Shown: one piece after another, positions 55,040 to 64,000 of the stretch | Numbering within the stretch: the stretch's first letter is position 1 | Layout of the letters: each line of letters starts with the position of its first letter | Position numbers and translations under genes: made by a program | The notes under the pieces: model-generated | Told to the model about the DNA's origin: nothing | What the model saw: only the letters and a program-made list of their open reading frames with translations | Databases searched by the model: none | Assembly (NCBI GenBank): GCA_002105175.1 | Contig: MCGE01000021.1 | Span: 372,001-436,000 of the forward strand | Length of the DNA stretch: 64,000 nt | From: Absidia repens | Lineage: Eukaryota; Mucoromycota; Mucoromycetes; Mucorales; Cunninghamellaceae | Direction: 5' to 3'

Positions 55040-56480
55040 GTTTTGGAAATGATACTGCAACAGTTAGAAATCATTTTACAAAATCCACACGAAAAAGGAG
55101 GGGTATAATAAATAGTCCAGCATGATTTTTCTTTTTATTTTTAAAAAAAATAGTGGTACCTTGCATTACGCACGTAGGTAATATATATATATATATATAT
55201 AATACTTGGTACGCATTTTCAACACTATTTTTATTTATTCATTCAAGAACAACGGGTTGCTTTGATCGTTTGCAATAAGCATAGAGGCTGTAAACTAAAT
55301 AAATCAAGATACAACCAACGGTGACGGCATTTAAGACCAAGCTTGCAATCGTGATGCCTTTAAGTTGGTTATGCTGATGATCCAACTGGAATCTTACGTC
55401 TTGATTTGCCCATTCAATGGAACAAAGTTGATCAGCTACTTTGGCTTCAAACGCAGTCAAATTCAAATCTTGAAAAGGGTAACAGTAAGTGCGTGGCTGG
55501 TCGTCATAAGTGTTCCAAAAAGGCGTGCCGAAGAAAGTACCGGTTTCTTCCTGGATATCCATCTTGTAAAGTAATAAATAAATAAACAAAAAAAAAAAAA
55601 AAGAAAAAAAAGGAGGAGGTGATAAAGAGAAGGAAACCAAATCACTTTGTCTTCTTTTTTGTTCTTGATAGTTTTTTTTTTAGTGTGACAACCCATTTTT
55701 TTCTTGCTACGGAGTGACCTCTTATTGGATCCTTGCTATTTTTGGAATCAACATTGACCATTTGCCCTTAATGGGTGCAAAAACACTCAGAAAATAAGAA
55801 TCTCCCCCACCTCCCATTGGTATGACAAAGGGAACACGGTGTGCTATGATACATAGGAGCACAGTATCGTTATCGTTGCTAAAAGTACGCTTATAAAAAG
55901 ACCACTGATCAAATCCATGATGATGGCAACCAATATGACCCAACTGTCGAAGTCAAAAAAATTATTTCAAATCGGGACGATATTACATACGTTTTTAATT
56001 TTCATCATCAGAAGGTGGTACATACAGAAATTGGATTCCAGAGAAAAAAAAGGTTAAAACGTTTATGAGCATCCACGTATGGTCAGTATGCATGATGAGT
56101 TCCAAATCTATCCTACCTATTGCCGTTGTTGGTTGCTGAGAGGGTGTGGAGGGGAGTTACCGTTAAGAAAACGTCACGGTGCTGTCGCTGGCATGGTAAC
56201 GATTGCTTTAAAAAGGAAGTGAGAACCATCGTGTTATGTGATGTCGATGGTTACCACTAAAAAAACAAAACAAAAAACAAACGGATGATGATGCTTCTGG
56301 TTGATTGTTGGAAAGAAAAGAGGAAGTAGTGGAGTAGGAGGCAATTGAATGAGAAATTATTTCCTTCTGAGAGGGTGAAGGGGAGGTTTTCTATAAGGAT
56401 ACTTCTTTGAAAAAAAAAAGTCCGATTTTCTTGTGGTACAATGTCCAAAAATGATACTATTGGATTCTGCAATTTTTTTT
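55040..56480. repeat. Segmental duplication around the small membrane gene (copy 2)
   Basis: Counterpart of 40780-42290. Gene order and orientation are the same. Upstream blocks such as TCAAATCGGGA, CATCATCAGAAGGTGGTAC and TGTCGATGGTTACCAC recur with indels. Confidence 0.7.
55239..55562 (-). CDS. Small single-pass membrane protein, copy 2
   Basis: 107 aa; start at 55562 (MDIQEETG). Paralogue of 41003-41314, sharing the block QDLNLTAFEAKVADQLCSIE, the membrane helix IASLVLNAVTVGCILIYLVY and a basic tail (CKRSKQPVVLE). The N-terminal 28 residues are diverged. The in-frame upstream part (poly-Phe) lies in a T/A-rich leader and is not counted. It sits between the two HET genes on the same strand. 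Function unknown; the association with HET genes is positional only. Confidence 0.7.
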   Translation of the reverse strand: MDIQEETGTFFGTPFWNTYDDQPRTYCYPFQDLNLTAFEAKVADQLCSIEWANQDVRFQLDHQHNQLKGITIASLVLNAVTVGCILIYLVYSLYAYCKRSKQPVVLE

Positions 56481-56765
56481 ATTTCTTTATTGTGGACGGC
56501 AAGCTAGCCTTTTTTGGATCAAGGACAAAAACAAAAAGATGATAAACAATAATAGTAGATATGATACAGTAATGAGATAATGTTTATTGATGAAGTGGGA
56601 GAAATATATAATGATATGGCTAGCATAGAGTCCATCCTGAGGTTCGATGAAATGTCGCCACTTGACCGTGTAAACCACCGATTTGGATCACCCAGGCACT
56701 TGCTTTTTATTTTTTTTTTATTTTTTTTTTGTAATTGGATTGATAAAATAAACTAAAATTGATTT

Positions 56766-59700
56766 TTAATAGACACGGAACCCATCAGGAAGCTTCTGTT
56801 TTTGATCTTCCATAGAGCGCATCTTGAATTCCTTGACATTGGCATCAAACGGATACATGATCCAGATATTTTTCTCCCAGGAACCAAGTAACTGCAAATC
56901 CAATGTCAACAAGCGGTTCGTATTCCCATCCGTGATGTCATTGGTGATAAAAAGAGGAATGGAGATCGCATTCAGTTCGTCGTCCTTGGTAGGATCCAAG
57001 CCCAGATCTTGCCATAGCTGGTGGAACGAGGACAATTTGCCATGCGCATGGGCCTTGCGTTCACAATACATCCGAGGCGACAGCCAGAGTTCATTGAACT
57101 TGCCATTACGCACAAGACGCACACTGCTACTACTACTACTACTACCATTGGTATTATTAGCATCCCCTTCTTCAGCATCTTCAGCATCATCAGCAGCGGT
57201 ATCTTCTTCTTCTTCTTCTTCCTCGTCTTCGGCAAGGACATCAAAATTACATTGTGATTGGTACCGTGTAAGCAATTTCGGCAGTGCCGAATGGATGGCT
57301 TTGAGGTGCGTGGCGTACGTGGGCAAGAACGGGAACACGGATGAGGTAGGGTCGCGTTCACTGAATAACAACACCAGGCGATCCTTGGTCTTGGCCCATT
57401 CCATCAATTTGAGCCGCACCGAGAGCATGTCCGACACTCCTAATTTCGAAATACTGTGACTATCCTTGATATACCGTTTGAATTTCTTCGCGAGGGGAAT
57501 AATTGCATGGAACCTGTCTTCGACTTTACTTGCTTTGGTTTGTAACATCATTTCAAGCACCGACCGATTCGTCAACCGTTGTCGCATACTGGCATCAAAA
57601 TGACTCGTCAAATCAATGATATGCTTTGTATAAGGATACGCTTGTTGCTGCTGTGGTTCTAAAGAAGCTGCATTTATATTACGATCCTGCTGCTGCTGTT
57701 GTTTTGGCGGACGTTGTTGTTGTTTTTTAAATTCAAATTCAAAAAAGCGTTGACCATGTAATTCAGGGCAGCTGAGTTGATTGTACCAGAATTTCAATTT
57801 GCCCGTTTTGCGTTTGGCGATATGGTATTCACTGATCACCCAGGTCCGATTGGACCAGTCTTCCATGATGGATTGTAAAAATTGCACGGATTGAGCAATG
57901 TCGGTTTGTCGCTGATCCAATTGTTGTTGCCATTCAAATCGCCGGAATTCAAATAACATACGCGACGCCAGTGGTTGATCCTCGTCCTCCTTGACGTTGA
58001 GCGCATCCACCGCATTATTATTAGTAGCAGCCATGCCACGTGGGTTGGCCATTAATGTCACCAGTTGTTGCGTAAATAATTCCGCAGCGATCCCTCGACT
58101 GCGATGCTTTGTTGTTGTTGTTGTTGCTGTTGCAGGATTGGTGGAGACGGCAAGAATCAATTCGCGACGATGTGAATCCGATGTTGGTATTCCCAGTTGA
58201 TCCATCCATGCATTATCCATTTCCACCAGCCTTTGTTGTGCCTCCGGGGTACCGACCAGTAAATAGTACAAATAACGACGGTACTCTTGGATGGTGTCCA
58301 TAAACACGCTATTGGCGGTGGTCGTGGTCGAGATATGATACGCATGCAAATCAGGGACGGCGATAATGGCCGCGGCGTGAATGTAAATATCGTTCATGCG
58401 GTAAATGGTGGCTTTTCGTTTTTCCATGTTGTCTTGATCCACACAAATGGCGTCGACCCATACGTATTCAATATGTTGCAAATCAGGTTCATGTTGCATG
58501 GCTTGACACAGTTTGAAAAAATCATCGAGATGGAAGGAGACAATGCGGGCATTGTAATCTTTGGTGGCGGGCACCATTTGTTCATCCAATTCACCCCATC
58601 GATAGGAGAGCGCCACATAAGCCAGGTCGTCATCCAAATACTTGTTTTCACAAACAATGTGGTGTTCCTCGGCAGCCTTTCTGATGTTCACAAGTACAAT
58701 CCCAAAATGCGGCGCTTCTGGTGGTACGGTGGCGCTGATGAGTGATGATTTGCTGACGTTGGAAGAGTATGGTGATGGTGATAGGCCGTGATTTTTTCCA
58801 GTGGTGTCGGAATTTTGGGATTGGCGACGCTTGAAGCCCATGCCATAAGCAATTGTATTCCCAGCTGACGAAACATGACCTGCAATGGCACCAAGATGAG
58901 AATGAGAATAATGCGTTTTCTTCTTTTCTTGTTCATCCTTCTTAGCAAAAAAAAAAAAAAAAAAAAGGCTTTGTTGGTCAATGACTAGATGATTTTTTTT
59001 TTCGCTGTACTGTGCATCACTCACCATGGAATCATCTTCTACCTTATTATCCTCGTCATCCTTAAGTTTTGCAACCTCTGTACCAACAGAAGCAGCGACC
59101 CCAGCCGCAACACCACCGGCAATAGCATGTGCATGGTGATGGGGCTTCATTTCATCTTTTTCTTGGTCTTGGTTGGAGGGATTGGTCGCATCTTGTTCAT
59201 CCTTCTTATCAAAAAAAAGGAAGGGGTTTGTTGATCTGTGAGTAGATGTCCAGATTATTTTTTTTTTGGCGGGGGGCGGGAAGACGCCCTATTGGGTGAC
59301 ATGGTTTGCCTTCACTCACCTTATCCAGTTTTTCCTCGGATTCCTCAACAATCATAGCAAATTCGTCTTTAGCATCCAGGGTAATTTTTCCAATCTTATG
59401 CGTGATAGGAGTCGCCTTGGTGGACCACCACAAAAAAAAAAAAAAAAAAAAAGTTAGTTTTGCTGCGCGGCGAGTAGATGCTCAGTTTTTTTTTTCTTTG
59501 CACTAGGCACCTCATTTATCGCTTTCATTCACCTTGGCTTCGTCTTCCTCGTGCTTCTTTTTTTTAACAGCGATACCACCGGCATTGATGCCTGTATCAT
59601 CATGATGGTGATGCTCTTGATCATCCACAGCCTCAACGAGGGTTGTTTTGCCTTGAGGATCCAACTTGAAGCCATTTCGATGTGTGTGCGTGATGATCGA

Positions 59701-60035
59701 TGCGAGTTAGTAGCTGATCTTTAATTTCATTTTTTTTTGGGGGGGGGGTGGGAAGAGACTTACCAGCTTTTCATCATGATGTTTCTTCATAGCGACGCCC
59801 GCGGCCACATCATGATGAGGTGGTGATGGCGATGGTGGTGTCACCAGAACTAGATGAAAAAAATAACAACCATAATTTAGACACAATCTCCAATATTGAT
59901 GATGATGATGATGAAAATCGCCTCCCTCCATTTTCGATGATGAGACTACTTACATTCATCATCATCTTCTTCCTCCTCGCTATCCGAAAAATCAAAATCA
60001 AATCGTGTAGGGGCTGTTGCTGTCTTGCGGCTCAT
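56766..60035 (-). CDS. HET-domain protein 2 with N-terminal Gly/Ala-His repeats
   Basis: Six exons on the minus strand: 60035-59954, 59849-59764, 59664-59533, 59415-59320, 59204-59025 and 58940-56766; 916 aa. The first 230 residues come from short exons separated by T-rich introns and repeat a His-rich plus AGGVA-like unit (HHDVAAGVA, INAGGIAV, HHHAHAIAGGVAAGVAASVG, HSHLGAIAGHVSSAG). Exons 5 and 6 both begin with KDEQ codons. The HET domain spans about 298-395 (YVALSYRWGELDEQM, VDAICVDQDNMEKR, ATIYRMNDIY). The rest matches HET protein 1, with Gln-rich and acidic/Ser-rich insertions, to the end DGFRVY. A cell-death or self-recognition role is inferred from the domain. The Gly-zipper-like segments could drive membrane insertion or oligomerisation; this is a guess. 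Confidence 0.82.
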
Positions 60036-60136
60036 GGTTCAGAAAATGAAAAAAATAAAACACAAAAAAGAGAAAAGAGGATCGATCGTGTTTTTTTTTT
60101 TTTGTTTTTTGTTTTTTGTGAATGATGCGGAGCAAT

Positions 60137-60165
60137 TGTTTCGTTTTCCGTGCTATGTGTGACCC
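60137..60165 (-). promoter_or_regulatory. Conserved upstream element of HET gene 2
   Basis: Minus strand GGTCACACATAGCACGGAAA continuing AACGAAACAA, matching the element upstream of HET gene 1 at a comparable distance from the start. Confidence 0.5.
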
Positions 60166-60819
60166 CAAAATTCTAATGTTTCCTAATGCATGCGGGTGGC
60201 TATTGTCAGAAATAGGGCGGATGTTCATACAAGAAAGGCAAAGGTAGAGTTTGCGCGTTACACATCATGACAAGCTAAAACGTAGTACTTCTTCGTTTTT
60301 TTTTTCTTCAGCCACTTTCCGAAAAAAATTGAAGATGTCGATCTCTCAGTACCTTGTCGAATCGTCTTTTAAGACAAAGTCGAATCGGAAGGGGAGGGGG
60401 ACTTGTAATGTAATCATCGAAAAATGACAGGCATCAGTTTTTATTCATGCTTTTATCGTCACTAGTACCGAGTGATGAAGCCAATTCATTTAAAACAAAA
60501 AGTCAATAAAGTGATTTTTATTTGTAAACTAGAAAGGGGGTACCAACAAAGTGGGATTTAACTAAACTATGTGGCGTGTGTGTGTGTGTGTGTGTGAGCA
60601 AAGGAATAAAAATAGGGCGACGGTGGTAGTAGTATATACGGTAAGAGGGGTATGGGAGGAATTCACATCCCATTTTTTTATAAATGATATTATAATCAAG
60701 CTACTGCACAATATACCCTATTGCTAGCCAACCAAAAAAAAAAAAAAGTTCCAGTAATCAGTAACCCCAATCTACATGTCGCGCCTCATTCCACTCGACA
60801 ATATGAAACTTGGTGAGAT

Positions 60820-61175
60820 AGGATAACGGTAAAAAGACAGCACATATTTTATTTAGAAGTAGATATAAAACCTATGGCACCGGATACTAAGCTAAACAAA
60901 GCTAAGCTAAGTTAATGATGGTATTCATAACCGTAAGCCGAAGACTAATCAGTGGTGGATCGAGGAATCTTGCATCCAAAATGAAAGGGTTTTCCCATGC
61001 ATGTTTATCATGCATTTTTCAAAATGCCCCTAATTCATATTCTAACCCCTCATCCTAATTGACCAATACCTCATGACGACTTTGTTGAAGATGATGATGC
61101 CCTAAAGCAAAAGAAGAACAAAAATGGGCTGCCCTAGCAGAAAAATTTATTTATTCACCTACAATGGCGGGGTTT
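60820..61175 (-). repeat. R1 dispersed repeat, reverse
   Basis: GGTAAAAAGACAGCACATAT, CAAAGCTAAGCTAAGTTAAT, AATGAAAGGGTTTTCCCATG (60980), TTCAAAATGCCCCTAATTCA and TTGACCAATACCTCATGACG. Confidence 0.8.
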
Positions 61176-61198
61176 CAACGTCATTTTTTTTTATAAAA

Positions 61199-61380
61199 TT
61201 TAGTAGACAAGACACCCTTCAGGAAGCTGCTGCTGCTGTTTTTTTCTGATTTTCCAATGAGCACATGTTCAATTCATCAATTGGACACATAAATCCAGAT
61301 CTTTTTTTTTTTTTTTTTTCCCTCAGGAATCGCACTGAGCAACACGAACGTCAAACAGTTCCCATGTCTACCGTGCTCTT
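61199..61380 (-). pseudogene. C-terminal remnant of a third HET-type gene
   Basis: On the minus strand, pieces align in order with the end of HET protein 2 (56766-56930): a KIWIY piece for NIWIMYPF, a SLENQKK piece for SMEDQKQ, then LPEGCLVY and a stop for LPDGFRVY. Stops and frame changes lie between them, and a T run (61301-61319) is inserted. Nothing of the HET domain itself remains nearby. Confidence 0.65.
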
Positions 61381-61682
61381 CCTTGGGAGACAGGTGGAAT
61401 AGTTGGGATAGTGGGAAAGGCGGGATGGGATAGAGCACTCGATTTTTTGTCCCGTGGAACTTTGGGATAGCTGGGGTGGGACAAGAACGCCAACCTTAGA
61501 CATCAAACCTCTATAGACCACCACATACTGTAAATGTGGAAACGTTGATAGAAACATGGTAATTTTTTTATTATGAAAGCTGCTATATTTCAGGTATGAT
61601 AATTATAATATACGATATATACTTCATAAGGCAGTGATTGTAATACATCTTTTGTCACAGTGGTATATACAGCAAAATACAG
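61381..61682. other. Unassigned sequence before the LTR
   Basis: About 300 bp without recognisable coding or repeat content beyond AT-rich stretches. Confidence 0.4.
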
Positions 61683-61990
61683 TGTCGTATTTGTCATCCT
61701 CTATATTCACATTATCAAATTTAGCAAATGTCAGACCCAGATCAGGCACTAATTGTCATATTCAATCCCGATCAGTCAGTACACCAATAATCATTCAATC
61801 ATCTAATCACAGTCCAATGATCTAATCCCTCATCTCTATCTTATCCAATAATACATTAGTAGTAGAAATTTATTATTCCAATAACCGCCTCCCCGATTTT
61901 ATTATAAAAGCCTTCCATCATTTGACTGAAATAAAAATATAACTTTGTCTCACTTATTTTACTATCTCTCTACTACCAACTATTACATTT
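61683..61990 (+). repeat. Probable 5' LTR of the Ty3/gypsy element
   Basis: Begins TGTCGTATTTGTCATCCTCT, matching LTR-like pieces at 21735 and (inverted) 22711-22879. A TTATAAAAG TATA-like motif (61901) and an AATAAAAATA motif (61931) fit LTR promoter/polyadenylation signals. The 3' boundary and primer-binding site could not be fixed by eye. Confidence 0.55.
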
Positions 61991-62032
61991 TTTTCAAGTG
62001 AATTCATATAAATTATTTTTATTTTAATCAAC

Positions 62033-63178
62033 ATGCCTGCCTACACCCGTTCTGCCGCTGCTGCTTCCACCTCTTCTTCTTCTTCTTCTTCTTCTTCTCC
62101 CTCTTCTTCTGCTCCTATCGCAGCCACTCCTGTTGCCACTCCTTCTACCATGGATGATGCCATTGATCGCTTGGTGGATATGGAAATGGATGCTCCTCCC
62201 ACGGATGCCACCTCTTCCTCGGCTGCTGCTGCTGATGCTCCTGCTGTCACTTCTGCTGCTCCCGGTCTTGCTGCGTCCCAGCATGCACCTCAACCTTCTT
62301 TGGAAGAGCTTTTGGATACCTACGTGTCGGATTCGAAGAAAAAGACCACGGCGTACATCCTTCTTGCGGCAAAAGCACCTGTCGATGATCCATCCTTGCT
62401 GCACGCCAAAAAGACCCTGGATGATCTTGATGCCAAAATCACTCTCATTCGACGTACGTTGAAACAGAAAACGGGCAGCTCTGTCGTTCGTTCTTCTTCC
62501 ACCTCGGGTACCATGCCCTTCTCATTCATTAATCAAATTCCGGTCTTCCAAATCAGGGGGCAAACCACAACAAATGGTACGTCCACGGTTTTTAAGTCCG
62601 TCGATCATTTCATTCGTAAATTCGAGAAAACAATGGCATTGGGTGATGTCGACCTAGATGCACAGTGGTCCAAATACCTCAATTTTGCTATGCAAGGCGA
62701 TGATGTCGACATGTGGTTTCAATCCAAAATGAAACATTTGAAAATGACATGGTCTGCGGCAAAGAACATGCTTGTCGAGAAGTTTGCTTTTAAAGACAAC
62801 ACCACCTCCGCTGTTCTTGCTCTGGCGTCACTCCGTCAAAAGAAGGGTGAATCTCTCTTGAAATTTAGTCTTCGCCTTCAAGCCTTGTCTGATCAAGCCA
62901 AATGGTCGGATGGACCCATTCTCGCCATTATCAGCTTGAAGGCTCTCCCCACCAAGTTACGCAACAACGTCATCTCTGCCCATCAAGCGAAATCCGACGG
63001 TTCCAACCTACCTCAGTCCTCTGATGAAGTGATCCGGATTGCCACAAGGATTCAGATCCAAAGAAAATCCTTCCGCCCTCATGATGATGATGACTCTGAC
63101 GATGAATCCGATTCTTCCACCTCTCGTCCCAGGAAGCGCTCTCGCAACAGACGCTCTCCCAAAAAAGCCGGTCTCTAG
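62033..63178 (+). CDS. Ty3/gypsy retrotransposon Gag
   Basis: 381 aa. A Ser/Ala-rich N-terminus (residues 1-80) is followed by a capsid-like helical region. Its VFKSVDHFIRKFEKTMAL, WFQSKMKHLKMTWSAAKNML and LRQKKGESLLKFSLRLQAL segments resemble retrotransposon Gag (DUF4939/retrotrans_gag type). The C-terminus is acidic then Arg/Ser/Lys-rich (RPRKRSRNRRSPKK). The usual CCHC zinc knuckle is missing from the frame; a relic PGHRCPEC lies just after the stop in another frame. It packages element RNA in virus-like particles (family knowledge). Confidence 0.8.
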   Translation: MPAYTRSAAAASTSSSSSSSSSPSSSAPIAATPVATPSTMDDAIDRLVDMEMDAPPTDATSSSAAAADAPAVTSAAPGLAASQHAPQPSLEELLDTYVSDSKKKTTAYILLAAKAPVDDPSLLHAKKTLDDLDAKITLIRRTLKQKTGSSVVRSSSTSGTMPFSFINQIPVFQIRGQTTTNGTSTVFKSVDHFIRKFEKTMALGDVDLDAQWSKYLNFAMQGDDVDMWFQSKMKHLKMTWSAAKNMLVEKFAFKDNTTSAVLALASLRQKKGESLLKFSLRLQALSDQAKWSDGPILAIISLKALPTKLRNNVISAHQAKSDGSNLPQSSDEVIRIATRIQIQRKSFRPHDDDDSDDESDSSTSRPRKRSRNRRSPKKAGL

Positions 63179-63206
63179 CGCACATGCCCGGTCATCGCTG
63201 TCCTGA

Positions 63207-64000
63207 ATGCTGATGCTCAAATGGATTCACGAGGTAATCTATTTAAAAATAAAAAAAAACTATCGCCACAATATGATAACAAACAACCCACTAAACAAAA
63301 AATATGTCTTTCCACTTCTTCTACAGTATAAACAAGCGTACGCCCTCTGCAATTCCGGTGCTAATTTATCAGTTTTAGATAAAACGTTTATTGATACAAA
63401 TAAAATAAAAATTGATTCCAACTATTCTAAGACTATATATCTACCAGACAATAAGACTACAAAAAGCTACGGTAAAACTGTCCCTATCATGATCACGTTC
63501 AAGAACATCACTATATCGCATGCGTTCCAAGTCACTGATTTGTCGAGTGATATTGATTGTTTAATTGCTGATGATTTGATGTCCACGTTTAATATCGAAT
63601 TCGTAAATCTTCCAGTTAGCTGGCCCAACAGTCATTTGCGTTCACAAAAAGAAAATCACAATGTTAATAATCCACCTACACCAAATGATTCGCCTGCTGG
63701 AACGGCCAAAGAGCGTGAAGATTTTCTAAATAAAATATTACCGTTAGCTGATGAAAATCAAAAAATACCAATCACATCATTTTTTCCATTACCAGAATCA
63801 GTGGTCAAACTTGATACACCTACTATGCCAACGGATCGTACAAATCATCGTCAGTATCCCATTACAATCACCCTGCAACCACTTGTGGACGAAGCTGTAA
63901 AACAATGGCTTGCTGATGGTACGATTCTACCTGCACCAATAGACACTACATGGAATAGTCCGCTAACTCTAGCACCTAAAAAAGATGAAAAAGGTTTTGT
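63207..64000 (+). CDS. Ty3/gypsy Pol, 5' part (protease and start of reverse transcriptase)
   Basis: Open from ATG 63207 to the window edge (264 codons), in the +1 frame relative to gag, with a TGA at 63204 separating the frames. The aspartic-protease-like region has ALCNSGANLSVLD where DSGA or DTGA is expected, so the catalytic Asp reads Asn. YLPDN and a DIDCLIADDLMSTFNI segment follow the usual protease layout. The final residues (QYPITITLQPLVDEAV, then WNSPLTLAPKKDEKG) are the start of the reverse-transcriptase domain. The rest lies outside the window. Because the protease residue and the gag-pol link look damaged, this copy is probably not autonomous. Confidence 0.75.
   Translation, partial: MLMLKWIHEVIYLKIKKNYRHNMITNNPLNKKYVFPLLLQYKQAYALCNSGANLSVLDKTFIDTNKIKIDSNYSKTIYLPDNKTTKSYGKTVPIMITFKNITISHAFQVTDLSSDIDCLIADDLMSTFNIEFVNLPVSWPNSHLRSQKENHNVNNPPTPNDSPAGTAKEREDFLNKILPLADENQKIPITSFFPLPESVVKLDTPTMPTDRTNHRQYPITITLQPLVDEAVKQWLADGTILPAPIDTTWNSPLTLAPKKDEKGF

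Larger units (their letters stand above)
53845..55238. other. Intergenic region upstream of HET gene 1
   Basis: Includes the presumed promoter, with TTTTTTCGTTTTCCATGTTG (53924), also found upstream of HET gene 2. Also holds a reverse R1 copy, a CA dinucleotide run (54935-54960) and an AT run (55182-55202). Confidence 0.55.
60036..61198. other. Intergenic region upstream of HET gene 2
   Basis: Presumed promoter (60137-60165 element), a GT run (60577-60594), and a reverse R1 copy. Confidence 0.5.

Noticed and set aside
58109..58745. Plus-strand ORFs across HET gene 2
   Set aside because: Antisense shadows; the minus strand carries the HET domain and matches HET gene 1.
62024..62404. 126-codon minus ORF opposite gag
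   Set aside because: Arg/Gly/Ser-rich antisense of the Ser/Ala-rich Gag N-terminus.

Overview
The window reads as nuclear DNA of an early-diverging filamentous fungus, most likely a Mucoromycota (Mucorales-type) species. Genes are broken by many short GT-AG introns (about 50-120 nt) with T-rich 3' ends. Intergenic DNA is AT-rich with long A/T homopolymers. The recognisable proteins are eukaryotic and fungal: a cytochrome b5-acyl-CoA dehydrogenase fusion, a TM9 nonaspanin, a vacuolar-type alkaline phosphatase, an RNF121-type RING ligase, HET-domain proteins and a Ty3/gypsy element. The genus is not determined. No tRNA, rRNA or CRISPR array was seen.

Layout. 1-20 kb is mostly housekeeping: a kinase-like protein with C-terminal AT-hooks (1-2859, cut by the window edge), cyt b5-ACAD (5364-7537), TM9 (8874-11451, minus), a small secreted Cys-rich protein (11892-12188, minus), a four-helix MARVEL-like membrane protein (12692-13523, minus), alkaline phosphatase (13835-16290) and an HSL-type alpha/beta hydrolase (18417-19745). 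20-24 kb is a repeat graveyard with fold-back repeats, LTR pieces and a HET gene scrap; in it sits an intact spliced gene for a serine-resolvase-like protein (22865-23528).

25-39 kb holds five tandem, intronless, same-strand paralogues of 451-465 aa that I cannot assign to a family. They share a hydrophobic N-terminus, a conserved central block and a Cys/His-rich C-terminal motif. Each is embedded in copies of a dispersed repeat (called R1 here, about 23 copies in the window). R1 forward is taken as the strand carrying CATGGGGAAACCCTTTCATT.

40-61 kb looks like an allorecognition-style accessory cluster. It has two F-box/LRR genes (one with a frameshifted F-box), two paralogous small single-pass membrane proteins on a duplicated 1.5 kb segment, two divergent full-length HET-domain genes and a decayed third HET gene end. 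The RNF121-like housekeeping gene (48729-50359) sits inside it. 61.7-64 kb is the start of a Ty3/gypsy retrotransposon with a damaged gag-pol junction and a protease whose catalytic Asp reads Asn; it runs off the window.

Exon structures were assembled by eye from splice consensus, frame and family conservation. All total lengths were checked to be multiples of three. Repeat boundaries are approximate.
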